Below, piece after piece: positions 1 to 6,516 of a DNA stretch of 8,144 bases. The notes below the pieces were generated by a model, which saw nothing but the letters and a program-made list of their open reading frames with translations, was not told where the DNA came from and ran no database searches. The position numbers and the translations under genes were made by a program. Numbering within the stretch: the first letter of the stretch is position 1; the number at the start of each line of letters is the position of its first letter. Where the stretch lies: assembly GCA_902475005.1 (NCBI GenBank), contig CABRXV010000086.1:1-8144 (forward strand), in the 5' to 3' direction. This stretch comes from CABRXV01 sp900754955 (lineage in GTDB: Bacteria > Actinomycetota > Coriobacteriia > Coriobacteriales > Eggerthellaceae).

Positions 1-13
1 CCGAATTGCAGTT

Positions 14-1948
14 ATTTCAATCCCCACAGCCCTCGCGGGCTGTGACGTTCTCGCCGTACTCGGCTCGCCCAACCGCTCCCTTATTTCAATCCCCACAGCC
101 CTCGCGGGCTGTGACGACAAGACGCTGCAGCAGGTCAGGGGCGGCGTATTTCAATCCCCACAGCCCTCGCGGGCTGTGACATCAGACGAGGTTGGCATCG
201 TGGCCGACAGGGCATTTCAATCCCCACAGCCCTCGCGGGCTGTGACGCAGGTCGGCGCTGACGCTCCACTACCTCGCGGATTTCAATCCCCACAGCCCTC
301 GCGGGCTGTGACCGCCTGCGACTCCCGCGAGAGCCGACAGTTTGCCCGAATTTCAATCCCCACAGCCCTCGCGGGCTGTGACGGGCGCTCACGGCAGGAA
401 CGGCAAGCAGTACGTCGAATTTCAATCCCCACAGCCCTCGCGGGCTGTGACATGCCGTCCATCGCCTCGCAGGCCGACGCCATGGTATTTCAATCCCCAC
501 AGCCCTCGCGGGCTGTGACTGCGCTGACGATCTCCCAATGATGCAGGATGTACTTGGTCATTTCAATCCCCACAGCCCTCGCGGGCTGTGACTGCGGATA
601 ACAAGTCCGAGGCGCAGAAGCAGGAATTTCAATCCCCACAGCCCTCGCGGGCTGTGACATATATAGAGGGGCGATTTAGCACGACGCATACTAATTTCAA
701 TCCCCACAGCCCTCGCGGGCTGTGACGCCGCAGCAGGGGCGGATGGCCGGGAGCACCTTGAATTTCAATCCCCACAGCCCTCGCGGGCTGTGACTGGCAG
801 TACGGTGCGCTTGCACGGCTCAAGTCAGGCGAATTTCAATCCCCACAGCCCTCGCGGGCTGTGACGGTGCGGCAGAGCGTGCCACACGTCGATAAATGAG
901 GTATTTCAATCCCCACAGCCCTCGCGGGCTGTGACCTCATGGCCATCTGCGCGAGCGTCATCTTCTCGGAATTTCAATCCCCACAGCCCTCGCGGGCTGT
1001 GACGCTGCCGAAGGCGGCGGCCGAGCGTAGGCCGTCGGAATTTCAATCCCCACAGCCCTCGCGGGCTGTGACCAGGACGTCCGCTATCCGACCCCGAGAT
1101 CGACAGAATTTCAATCCCCACAGCCCTCGCGGGCTGTGACCGTGCAAGCTCAAGGGCAAGTGCACGCCTTGGATATTTCAATCCCCACAGCCCTCGCGGG
1201 CTGTGACCTCGCCGTACTCGGCGCGGCCCACCGCGCCTTTATTTCAATCCCCACAGCCCTCGCGGGCTGTGACGTCACCGCAACCCATACGCTGATGAGC
1301 GACAGGATGATTTCAATCCCCACAGCCCTCGCGGGCTGTGACACATTGCCCGTCTCGAGGTCGTGGTCCTGGATGTATTTCAATCCCCACAGCCCTCGCG
1401 GGCTGTGACGACCTTGGGCGCGGGCACGTCGAAGACGCCGCCCATTTCAATCCCCACAGCCCTCGCGGGCTGTGACGTCGTCTGTCGTCTTCTTCGGCTT
1501 GAACTTCTCGACATTTCAATCCCCACAGCCCTCGCGGGCTGTGACCGTACTTCTCGGACACCTCTGCGGCGTCCTTGGCATTTCAATCCCCACAGCCCTC
1601 GCGGGCTGTGACGGAGAGCATCCTGTCGCAGATCGGCAGCGAGCAATTTCAATCCCCACAGCCCTCGCGGGCTGTGACTCCATAATCCAACGAAGCGCAC
1701 CGCGGACTTGGAATTTCAATCCCCACAGCCCTCGCGGGCTGTGACCCCATACCTGCGCACTGCGTACAGTGCGCAGACTGATTTCAATCCCCACAGCCCT
1801 CGCGGGCTGTGACGGGTAAAGGCGAGCTGGATTACACGGCGCATAGAATTTCAATCCCCACAGCCCTCGCGGGCTGTGACCATGTACTGACGATCTGACA
1901 AATACTCCTCATCGAATTTCAATCCCCACAGCCCTCGCGGGCTGTGAC
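14..1948 (-). CRISPR. Type I-C-like CRISPR array, 29 repeats, 28 complete spacers, open at left edge
   Basis: Twenty-nine 33-bp repeats begin ATTTCAATCC and end GGGCTGTGAC on the + strand, and I see no variant copy. They start at 14, 83, 148, 214, 280, 350, 419, 487, 560, 626, 694, 762, 833, 903, 971, 1040, 1108, 1175, 1241, 1310, 1377, 1444, 1513, 1580, 1646, 1713, 1781, 1848 and 1916. Spacers are 32-40 bp, mostly 33-37. Bases 1-13 are the end of another spacer, so the array continues leftward. Read on the - strand the repeat starts GTCACAG and ends ATTGAAAT, the usual I-C form. It folds as CACAGCCC/GGGCTGTG, an 8-bp stem closed by a GCGA (GNRA) tetraloop. Cleavage at the 3' base of that stem would leave an 11-nt handle, GGGAUUGAAAU, the length known for Cas5d processing in I-C. 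Transcription is therefore leftward and the newest spacer is 1881-1915. The lack of degenerate repeats suggests that the old end lies outside the window. Subtype is inferred from the repeat alone because no cas genes are visible. Confidence 0.98.
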
Positions 1949-2100
1949 AGCTATATATTGCAGTCTTTCTCCCATTCGATCAACATCTTGCGTCCAACCA
2001 ACAAAAGAAGACCCTGCATCGCTTACGAAGCTGCCAAAAAACGTCGCAAAACTAGTGCGAACCCCCTATAGATTCCATGTTTACCTCACGTTCGCACCAC
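1949..2100 (-). promoter_or_regulatory. CRISPR leader
   Basis: This segment adjoins the leader-side repeat, given the repeat orientation. It is clearly less GC-rich than the surrounding genes and has A/T runs typical of leaders. An 8-bp perfect inverted repeat, GTGCGAAC at 2055-2062 and GTTCGCAC at 2090-2097, encloses 27 bp that include CTATAG. From memory, similar GTGCGAAC...GTTCGCAC arms occur between cas2 and the array in I-C loci, but I could not check this. A possible leftward promoter is TTGATC, 17 bp, CAATAT immediately beside the first repeat, which would start transcription at about the repeat border. The promoter is weak by consensus. The exact outer limit of the leader is a guess. 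Confidence 0.7.
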
Positions 2101-2267
2101 GTTGGACACACCACCTCAAACGGCGCAGTATCAGAACGAATGAGCATTCTCGACAGCCATCTAGCTCCTAGCTTCTCCGGCAGATCCTCATACCAAGGCA
2201 AGCCTCATTTTCACCTATCATACAACTCGTCAACTTCATCTGCGACCAGCAAAGCCGGTGACCCACC
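2101..2267. other. Intergenic segment between leader and tatD, no cas gene
   Basis: I find no convincing gene here on either strand. It is lower in GC than the coding DNA to its right, which suggests foreign or decayed sequence. On the - strand one frame is open from 2204 to 2052 and reads protein-like (for example LPWYEDLPEKLGARWL). It is preceded in the same frame by two close TGA stops at about 2207-2213 and a further readable stretch. This may be a decayed gene end, but I recognise no family and it could be chance. I saw no convincing + strand promoter for the downstream tatD gene. Confidence 0.4.
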
Positions 2268-3158
2268 TTGAGCGCGTCTCTCCTCTACGACATGCACTGC
2301 CACGTGAGCTTCGCCGACGGCCCCCGTGCGCTGGCATGCGCAGCGGGAGCGGCGGGCATCGAGGCGCTTTCCGCAACGGTGCTTCCAGCGGAATACCGCA
2401 CTGCGCGCGACGAGCTCGCCTCATGCCCCCACATCCACGTGGCGCTCGGGCTGCACCCGTGGTGGGTCGCCGACGGCAACGCAACGGAAGAGGACCTTCG
2501 CCTGTTCGAGCGTCTTGCGCCCACGGCACCCCTCATCGGAGAGATCGGCCTCGACTTCGCGCGCGAGCGCGGAGAAGATACCGCGCGCCGCCGCCAATCG
2601 GAGGCGCTCGAGCGCGCGCTCATCGCCTGCTGCGCAGATTCCGAAAACGCCGCGAAAGACCGCCGCGATACGCCCGATCTTCAGGCGCGCCCGCAAGCGA
2701 ACCGCAGGCCGCCGCACGTCGCGCCGCATGCAGCATCGCACGCCCCGCGCCGCACGCGCAAAACCATCACGCTCCACGCCGTGCGCTCGGCAGGCGCCGT
2801 GCTCGATCTGCTCGTCCGCACGGGCGCAGCCGCGCGACACGCCTGCATCTTCCACTGGTTCTCGGGCACCTCCGACGAACTGCACCGCGCCATCGAAATC
2901 GGCTGCTCCTTCTCCGTCGGCCCGCGCATGCTCGCAACCAAACGCGGACGCGCCTACGCGCAGGCGATCCCCGCCGCGCGCCTCCTCTTGGAAACCGACG
3001 AGCCGCCGCGTCAAGGCGCTCCCTTCGCAGCCGACACGTGGAAGACGCAGCTCGAGAACACCCTCGCGCAACTCGCCGATTTGCGTCGCACCGATGCCGA
3101 GCAGCTCCGCGCGCAGATCGCCGCGAACTCCTGTATCCTTCTCAAGGAAAACAGTTAG
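2268..3158 (+). CDS. TatD-family metal-dependent hydrolase (DNase-like) with an internal insertion
   Basis: The 296-aa product is a TatD-type TIM-barrel hydrolase. Characterised family members are magnesium-dependent 3'-5' exonucleases or related phosphoesterases of the cytoplasm. The metal-binding set is complete: H10-x-H12 in DMHCHV, E92 in GEIGLD, H170 in ITLHAV, H196 in FHWFSG and D244 in LETDEPP. HPWW at 63-66 is also typical of the family. Usual family length is about 255-265 aa. The excess lies at residues 122-165, an Arg/Pro/His/Ala-rich stretch inserted just before the strand carrying H170. The TTG start at 2268 is preferred because an in-frame TGA ends at 2261. ATG at 2292 would start directly before H10 and remove the first strand. 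Neither start has a strong ribosome site. A thioesterase gene follows 73 bp downstream on the same strand. The family assignment is firm; the substrate is unknown. Confidence 0.9.
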   Translation: MSASLLYDMHCHVSFADGPRALACAAGAAGIEALSATVLPAEYRTARDELASCPHIHVALGLHPWWVADGNATEEDLRLFERLAPTAPLIGEIGLDFARERGEDTARRRQSEALERALIACCADSENAAKDRRDTPDLQARPQANRRPPHVAPHAASHAPRRTRKTITLHAVRSAGAVLDLLVRTGAAARHACIFHWFSGTSDELHRAIEIGCSFSVGPRMLATKRGRAYAQAIPAARLLLETDEPPRQGAPFAADTWKTQLENTLAQLADLRRTDAEQLRAQIAANSCILLKENS

Positions 3159-3220
3159 AAACGGCGCCGCGCACGTCCGTCGCCCGTAAGACGCGTAAAT
3201 CGGCACGCACAGCGCACACG

Positions 3221-3226
3221 AAGGAG
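3221..3226 (+). promoter_or_regulatory. Ribosome binding site of thioesterase gene
   Basis: A perfect AAGGAG lies 5 nt before ATG 3232 and fixes the start of the thioesterase gene. Confidence 0.85.
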
Positions 3227-3231
3227 CACCC

Positions 3232-3669
3232 ATGCACGTTCGCACCCCGATCAAAGTCCGCTACGGAGAAACCGACATGATGGGCGTGGTGTACCACGCG
3301 AACTACCTGCTGTATTTCGAGGACGCGCGCATCGATTTCCTCAACACGGTGGGCGCATCCTACGCCGCCATCGAGGACGCAGGCTACATGAGCCCCATCC
3401 ACGACATCGACGTAACCTACGGCACCCCCCTGCGCTACGGCGAAGACGCGTTCGTGCTCACGCGCGTGGTGCGCTCGACCCCCACGAAAACCACCTACGC
3501 GCAGGACGTCTACCGCGCCGATATGGACCCCACGACCGACAAACCCCTCGTTGCCGCACACGTCACCTGCTGCATCGTTGAACGCGCCACCTTCAAGCCC
3601 GTCAGCATCAAGCGCACGTTCCCCGAGCTCTACGCGCTCTACCAGGAGATCATCGAGCCCGAAGCGTAA
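3232..3669 (+). CDS. YbgC/4HBT-type hotdog acyl-CoA thioesterase
   Basis: The 145-aa product is a single hotdog-fold domain of the 4-hydroxybenzoyl-CoA thioesterase/YbgC/FadM type. These cytoplasmic enzymes hydrolyse acyl-CoA or aryl-CoA thioesters to free acid and CoA. The N-terminal signature is RYGETDMMGVVYHANYLLYF at residues 10-29. D15 sits at the position of the catalytic Asp in this family, followed by the conserved GVVYHANY turn and helix start. Length matches the family (about 130-150 aa). ATG 3232 is set by AAGGAG 5 nt upstream. The gene may share a transcript with the upstream tatD-like gene, since no terminator is visible in the 73-bp gap. Its stop codon lies inside the first copy of a 35-bp tandem repeat. 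The acyl substrate cannot be read from sequence, and no Tol-Pal genes are present to support a true YbgC role. Confidence 0.92.
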   Translation: MHVRTPIKVRYGETDMMGVVYHANYLLYFEDARIDFLNTVGASYAAIEDAGYMSPIHDIDVTYGTPLRYGEDAFVLTRVVRSTPTKTTYAQDVYRADMDPTTDKPLVAAHVTCCIVERATFKPVSIKRTFPELYALYQEIIEPEA

Positions 3670-3735
3670 GTCCAGCGCGAAGCGCGAGCCCAGCGCAAGC
3701 GTAAATCCAACGCGAAGTGCGAGCCCAGCGCAAGC
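3666..3735 (+). repeat. 35-bp tandem duplication covering the thioesterase stop codon
   Basis: Two adjacent 35-bp copies, 3666-3700 and 3701-3735, differ at only three positions. Both start GTAA and end CCCAGCGCAAGC. The first copy carries the TAA stop of the thioesterase gene (3667-3669). The second has the corresponding TAA just after the gene. Confidence 0.9.
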
Positions 3736-3751
3736 AACGCCGAATTACTCC

Positions 3752-3780
3752 TTGAAAGTTTTCTACTGGTAACTTATCCT
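3752..3780 (+). promoter_or_regulatory. Sigma-70-type promoter of the AraC-family gene
   Basis: TTGAAA at 3752-3757 and TATCCT at 3775-3780 are separated by 17 bp. This predicts transcription starting about 55 nt before the ATG. A short inverted repeat, AAGTT at 3756-3760 and AACTT at 3771-3775, lies between and over the two boxes and could be an operator. Confidence 0.6.
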
Positions 3781-3841
3781 GCACGGTAAGAGTTTGCCTC
3801 ATTAAACTTATAACGCACCACGCAGGAAGGCACCGCAGGCA

Positions 3842-4210
3842 ATGGAAAGCTCTCACGAACGCACGAACAACGCCGCCGAAACCGTTCGCAACGCGCAACG
3901 CGTTATCGCCGCCCACCTCGGCGAGAACCTCACGCTGCAAGACATCGCCGACCGCGTGTACGCGAGCCGCACCTACCTCTGCATCGCCTTCAAACAGCAA
4001 ACCGGCCAAAGCGTCGGAGCCTATCTGCGCGCCTGCCGCGTCGAACGCGCGAAGGAGCTCCTCGCCGGCACCGCCGCGCCCATCTCCGAGATCGCGCGGG
4101 CCGTGGGCTACCAGCGCCAGAGCAGCTTCTCAGAAGCATTCCGAAAGGAAACCGGCGCATCCCCCAGCGAATGGCGCGCCGCCCACCGCACGCACACCAC
4201 GCACTCCTAA
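3842..4210 (+). CDS. Small AraC/XylS-family transcriptional regulator, DNA-binding domain only
   Basis: The 122-aa product consists almost entirely of the AraC-type double helix-turn-helix DNA-binding domain. The first HTH covers about residues 30-55 (LTLQDIADRVYASRTYLCIA) and the second about 79-112 (ISEIARAVGYQRQSSFSEAF). The family signature end ASPSEWR is present. Most AraC proteins are 250-300 aa with an N-terminal effector or dimerisation domain. This one lacks it and has the size of MarA/SoxS, which act as monomers and are controlled by their own abundance. AGGAAGG at 3824-3830 lies 11 nt before ATG, a somewhat long spacing. The gene has its own promoter and ends 7 bp before a terminator-like hairpin. 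It is convergent with the ABC permease gene. Its targets are unknown; a truncated larger AraC gene is possible, but nothing upstream encodes a sensor domain. Confidence 0.92.
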   Translation: MESSHERTNNAAETVRNAQRVIAAHLGENLTLQDIADRVYASRTYLCIAFKQQTGQSVGAYLRACRVERAKELLAGTAAPISEIARAVGYQRQSSFSEAFRKETGASPSEWRAAHRTHTTHS

Positions 4211-4216
4211 CCGCAA

Positions 4217-4249
4217 GAAGGGCCTGCCCCTCCACGGAACAGGCCCTTC
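4217..4249. terminator. Hairpin terminator between convergent genes
   Basis: A perfect 10-bp stem, GAAGGGCCTG at 4217-4226 and CAGGCCCTTC at 4240-4249, encloses a 13-nt loop. It sits 7 bp after the AraC-family stop and 28 bp after the end of the leftward permease gene. There is no long T-run on either side, so it may act in both directions but less strongly than a classic intrinsic terminator. Confidence 0.7.
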
Positions 4250-4276
4250 CACATGCGTCGCAGCAGGCGATATGCG

Positions 4277-5005
4277 TTACAGCTCGCGATGCGCGTACAG
4301 CCGCGCCGCCGCCAGAAAGCTCACCGCGAACAGCACCGCCACAACCGCAACCAGCCCTGCGAGCAGCACGTGCAACCCCACGCCGTCGAGCCACTGCGTC
4401 ATATCGGGGAGCAGGTAGGCAAAGGGACCGTCGCCCACGAACAGCGTGACGAACAGGAACAGAAGCGCCGCAATGGCAAGCGGGATTATGCGCACGGCCT
4501 TCATCATCCCGAACTTCATGATGAACGGAAGCGACGCTGCCGCCATGATCACCACCACGGCGAACCCGCCGATGCAGCCGCCCACCGCCGCCTCGACGCC
4601 CGTGTCGTCGAGAGCCAACACGCTGAAGGTGTAGAGCATGCCCTGAGGATTATCACCCGCGCCGCTCGCAACGACGCCCGCCACAAGGCCGAGCAGCAGG
4701 CACAGCGCGATGCCCGCGACGCACGATACGAGCGCCACCAGAAGAAAGCTCACGTAGCGCCCCGCAACCACCTGCATGCGGCTGAGCGGCAGCGTGAGAC
4801 GGAACACCTCCCATTTGTTCATCTCGTCGTAGGCGGCAATCGAGAACAGGTACATGATCGGGATCATCGCGGAAATGCACGCGCCCGTCGTAGCGAGCGT
4901 TTCGGTGCCCACCGAGATGAACAGCGCGACGAACACGCAGATGCCCATCAGCTGCAGCAGATTCCGCTTCATCGTAACCAGATCGGAAAACACCATCGCC
5001 TTCAT
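4277..5005 (-). CDS. ABC-2 type transporter permease, PmtB/YtrC-like
   Basis: The 242-aa product is an integral membrane protein with about six hydrophobic segments, near residues 14-34, 40-58, 84-112, 138-160, 172-191 and 208-236. The motif YDEMNKWEVFRLTLPLSR at 59-76, just after the second segment, is typical of the ABC-2 permease family that includes PmtB/PmtD-like and YtrC/D-like proteins. It should pair with the ATPase encoded directly upstream to form an exporter in the cytoplasmic membrane. The ATG at 5005-5003 overlaps the ATPase TGA as ATGA, so the two genes are probably translationally coupled. AAGGGGAG lies just upstream of the ATG. A longer in-frame reading starting at 5062 is less likely because it would lie within the ATPase gene. 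Only one permease is visible, so the active form is probably a homodimer. The substrate is unknown. Confidence 0.9.
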   Translation of the reverse strand: MKAMVFSDLVTMKRNLLQLMGICVFVALFISVGTETLATTGACISAMIPIMYLFSIAAYDEMNKWEVFRLTLPLSRMQVVAGRYVSFLLVALVSCVAGIALCLLLGLVAGVVASGAGDNPQGMLYTFSVLALDDTGVEAAVGGCIGGFAVVVIMAAASLPFIMKFGMMKAVRIIPLAIAALLFLFVTLFVGDGPFAYLLPDMTQWLDGVGLHVLLAGLVAVVAVLFAVSFLAAARLYAHREL

Positions 5006-5886
5006 CGGGACTCCCCTTTCAGCATGAACGCCATGTACTCTTCGATGCTCGCGCGCTCGCACGCCACATCGGGAAAACGGCGGCGCAGCACCGCGCGGTC
5101 GGGCACGAGCACCGAGGCGCTGTACGCATCGCGCATCACGCGCAGGCTGCCTTGCTCGAACAGACCCGCGCCTGCGATCGCCTCGACCTCGGCGGGGCGG
5201 CAGCGCGCAATGCCCGCGATATCGCAGATCTCGTCAGTCGAGCACGAGAACACCGTGCGGCCATCATCGATGCACACCACGTGATCGGCGATCTTCTCGA
5301 GATCGGTGGTGATGTGGCTCGACATGAGGATGCCGTGCGCGCCGTCGGCCATGTAGGCGCGCAGGATGTCGAGCACCTCGTCGCGCGCCATGGGGTCGAG
5401 ACCCGCCGTCGCCTCATCGAGAATGAGCAGATCGGGCCTGTGCGCAAGCGCGAACGCAAGCTGCAGCTTCATGCCCATGCCACGCGAGAGGTCCTTCACG
5501 CGCTTCTTCGGATCGAGGCCAAACGTGCGCAGGTGCGTCTCGAACGAGAGGCGGTCCCACGTCTTCCAGGCAAAGCGCCCGATGCTCGCCACATCGGACA
5601 CGCGCGACTCCGACAGGAACGGGCAGGTGTCGAACACCACGCCGATGCGCTCCTTTGCTCGCGCGATCGCCGCCTCGCCGCTGTCCGTGCGCTCGCCGAA
5701 CAGCTCGATCGTGCCCGCGTCGGGCAAGACGACGCCGAGTATCGATTTGATGGCAGTCGTCTTGCCGGCGCCGTTGCTCCCGACGAATCCCGTCACGCAA
5801 CCTTCGGGCACCGTCAGATCGAGATGATCGAGGGTGAACTCCCCGTATGATTTGACAAGGCCTTCAACCTTGAGCAAGTCAGTCAT
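5002..5886 (-). CDS. ABC transporter ATP-binding protein
   Basis: The 294-aa product is an ABC-type ATPase of the drug/peptide exporter kind found beside ABC-2 permeases. Walker A is GSNGAGKTT at 36-44. The signature is LSRGM at 133-137 in place of the usual LSGGQ. Walker B with the catalytic Glu is LLILDE at 153-158, followed by ATAGLDP. The switch His is H191 in MSSHIT. The Q-loop region reads VVFDTCPF and has no Gln at the expected place, a variant I associate with the YtrB/PmtA-type branch. Residues from about 220 form a C-terminal extension beyond the core domain. ATG 5886 is chosen because AAAGGAAC precedes it and because homology starts at MTDLLKVEGL. ATP hydrolysis by this subunit should drive the adjacent permease. 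It is the second gene of the gntR-led leftward operon, 115 bp after the regulator. Confidence 0.94.
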   Translation of the reverse strand: MTDLLKVEGLVKSYGEFTLDHLDLTVPEGCVTGFVGSNGAGKTTAIKSILGVVLPDAGTIELFGERTDSGEAAIARAKERIGVVFDTCPFLSESRVSDVASIGRFAWKTWDRLSFETHLRTFGLDPKKRVKDLSRGMGMKLQLAFALAHRPDLLILDEATAGLDPMARDEVLDILRAYMADGAHGILMSSHITTDLEKIADHVVCIDDGRTVFSCSTDEICDIAGIARCRPAEVEAIAGAGLFEQGSLRVMRDAYSASVLVPDRAVLRRRFPDVACERASIEEYMAFMLKGESR

Positions 5887-6001
5887 GATGGTTCCTTTGT
5901 TCCATGCGGCGCATCTGCCGCCATGTGATTGCATACGCCATGCGAGTCGTCACGCCCTTGCGTTCCTCGCGCTTACAGCAGGTCTACCCCCCCCCGCAGC
6001 A
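5887..6001 (-). other. Intergenic gap between regulator and ATPase with a 9-C tract
   Basis: The 115-bp gap holds a run of nine C on the + strand at 5987-5995, which is G9 in the mRNA, starting 7 nt after the regulator stop codon. I see no terminator, and the ATPase ribosome site AAAGGAAC lies at the left end. The gap is long for an otherwise compact operon. Confidence 0.5.
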
Positions 6002-6379
6002 TCATTGCGCCTCCTCGGCCATGAGGTCGAGCATGTCGTGCAGTTCGGCGACCGTCACGCCCGCTCCGCGCGCATCGGCAACCGCCTTGGCGAGCAGCTC
6101 CTCCACGTGTCGCAGTCGCTCTTCGCGGAGCAGCTCCCGGTTCCCGCCGGCAACGAAACTGCCTTTGCCCTGCACTGTCTCGATGAACCCGAGCGACTCG
6201 AGGTCGGAGTAGGCGCGCTTCGTGGTGATGACGCTCACGTGCAGGTCGTTCGCCAATGAGCGGATCGAGGGAAGCGCCTGCCCCTCTTCGAGATCGCCTG
6301 CGAGGATGGCCTCCTTGATCTGCGAGGATATCTGCTCGTAGATAGGCTTGTCGCTCGCATTCGAAATGATGATGTCCAA
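6002..6379 (-). CDS. GntR-family regulator, YtrA/PmtR-like
   Basis: The 125-aa product is a short GntR-family repressor. The winged-helix DNA-binding domain covers about residues 10-76, with KPIYEQISSQIKEAILAG at 11-28, LPSIRSLANDLHVS at 36-49 as the HTH core, and ETVQGKGSFV at 67-76 as the wing. The remaining 45 residues form a helical tail, which is the size and layout of the YtrA subfamily, where no large effector domain is present. The TTG start at 6379 is chosen because AAGGAG (6390-6385) lies 5 nt upstream. The frame is open further upstream, but the extension shows no domain and runs through the promoter. Known YtrA/PmtR members repress the ABC exporter operon they lead and respond to membrane-active peptides or antibiotics. 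The ATPase and permease downstream and the ATATAC half-sites upstream fit the same scheme here. Confidence 0.93.
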   Translation of the reverse strand: MDIIISNASDKPIYEQISSQIKEAILAGDLEEGQALPSIRSLANDLHVSVITTKRAYSDLESLGFIETVQGKGSFVAGGNRELLREERLRHVEELLAKAVADARGAGVTVAELHDMLDLMAEEAQ

Positions 6380-6384
6380 TGCTT

Positions 6385-6390
6385 CTCCTT
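6385..6390 (-). promoter_or_regulatory. Ribosome binding site that selects the TTG start of gntR
   Basis: AAGGAG on the - strand lies 5 nt before TTG 6379. This supports the TTG start over earlier in-frame codons. Confidence 0.8.
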
Positions 6391-6516
6391 CACGTCCCCC
6401 GTGCAGATCAGACGCGAGCCCCGGCACTGCCGAGACGCGCCGCCCGTCTTCAGGGGAGGCGGGCCGCCCGCACGCACGTCGCGATCGATCGCGCGAGCAG
6501 CTGTGTATGTCATGAC

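Noticed and set aside
135..1854. Open frames across the CRISPR array with repeated Ser-Pro-Arg-Gly-Leu or Gln-Pro-Ala-Arg-Ala-Val units
   Set aside because: They are translations of the CRISPR repeats and spacers, with no ribosome sites.
520..1915. Spacers 520-559 and 1881-1915 share CTGACGATCT
   Set aside because: A single shared 10-mer among 28 spacers is expected by chance, and the flanking bases do not align.
1944..2171. A 75-codon + strand open frame in the leader
   Set aside because: It starts inside a repeat, has no ribosome site and gives no protein-like sequence.
2236..3280. Long open frames in other phases and on the opposite strand of the tatD-like gene
   Set aside because: They are Arg- or Ala-rich shadows of a GC-rich gene; only the frame from 2268 carries the TatD metal ligands.
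3794..3814. TTGCCT and TATAAC as the promoter of the AraC-family gene
   Set aside because: The spacing is only 9 bp; TTGAAA and TATCCT further upstream have the correct 17 bp.
4253..5850. Long + strand open frames opposite the ABC permease and ATPase genes
   Set aside because: They are GC-rich antisense shadows; the - strand has Walker motifs, signature, membrane segments and ribosome sites.
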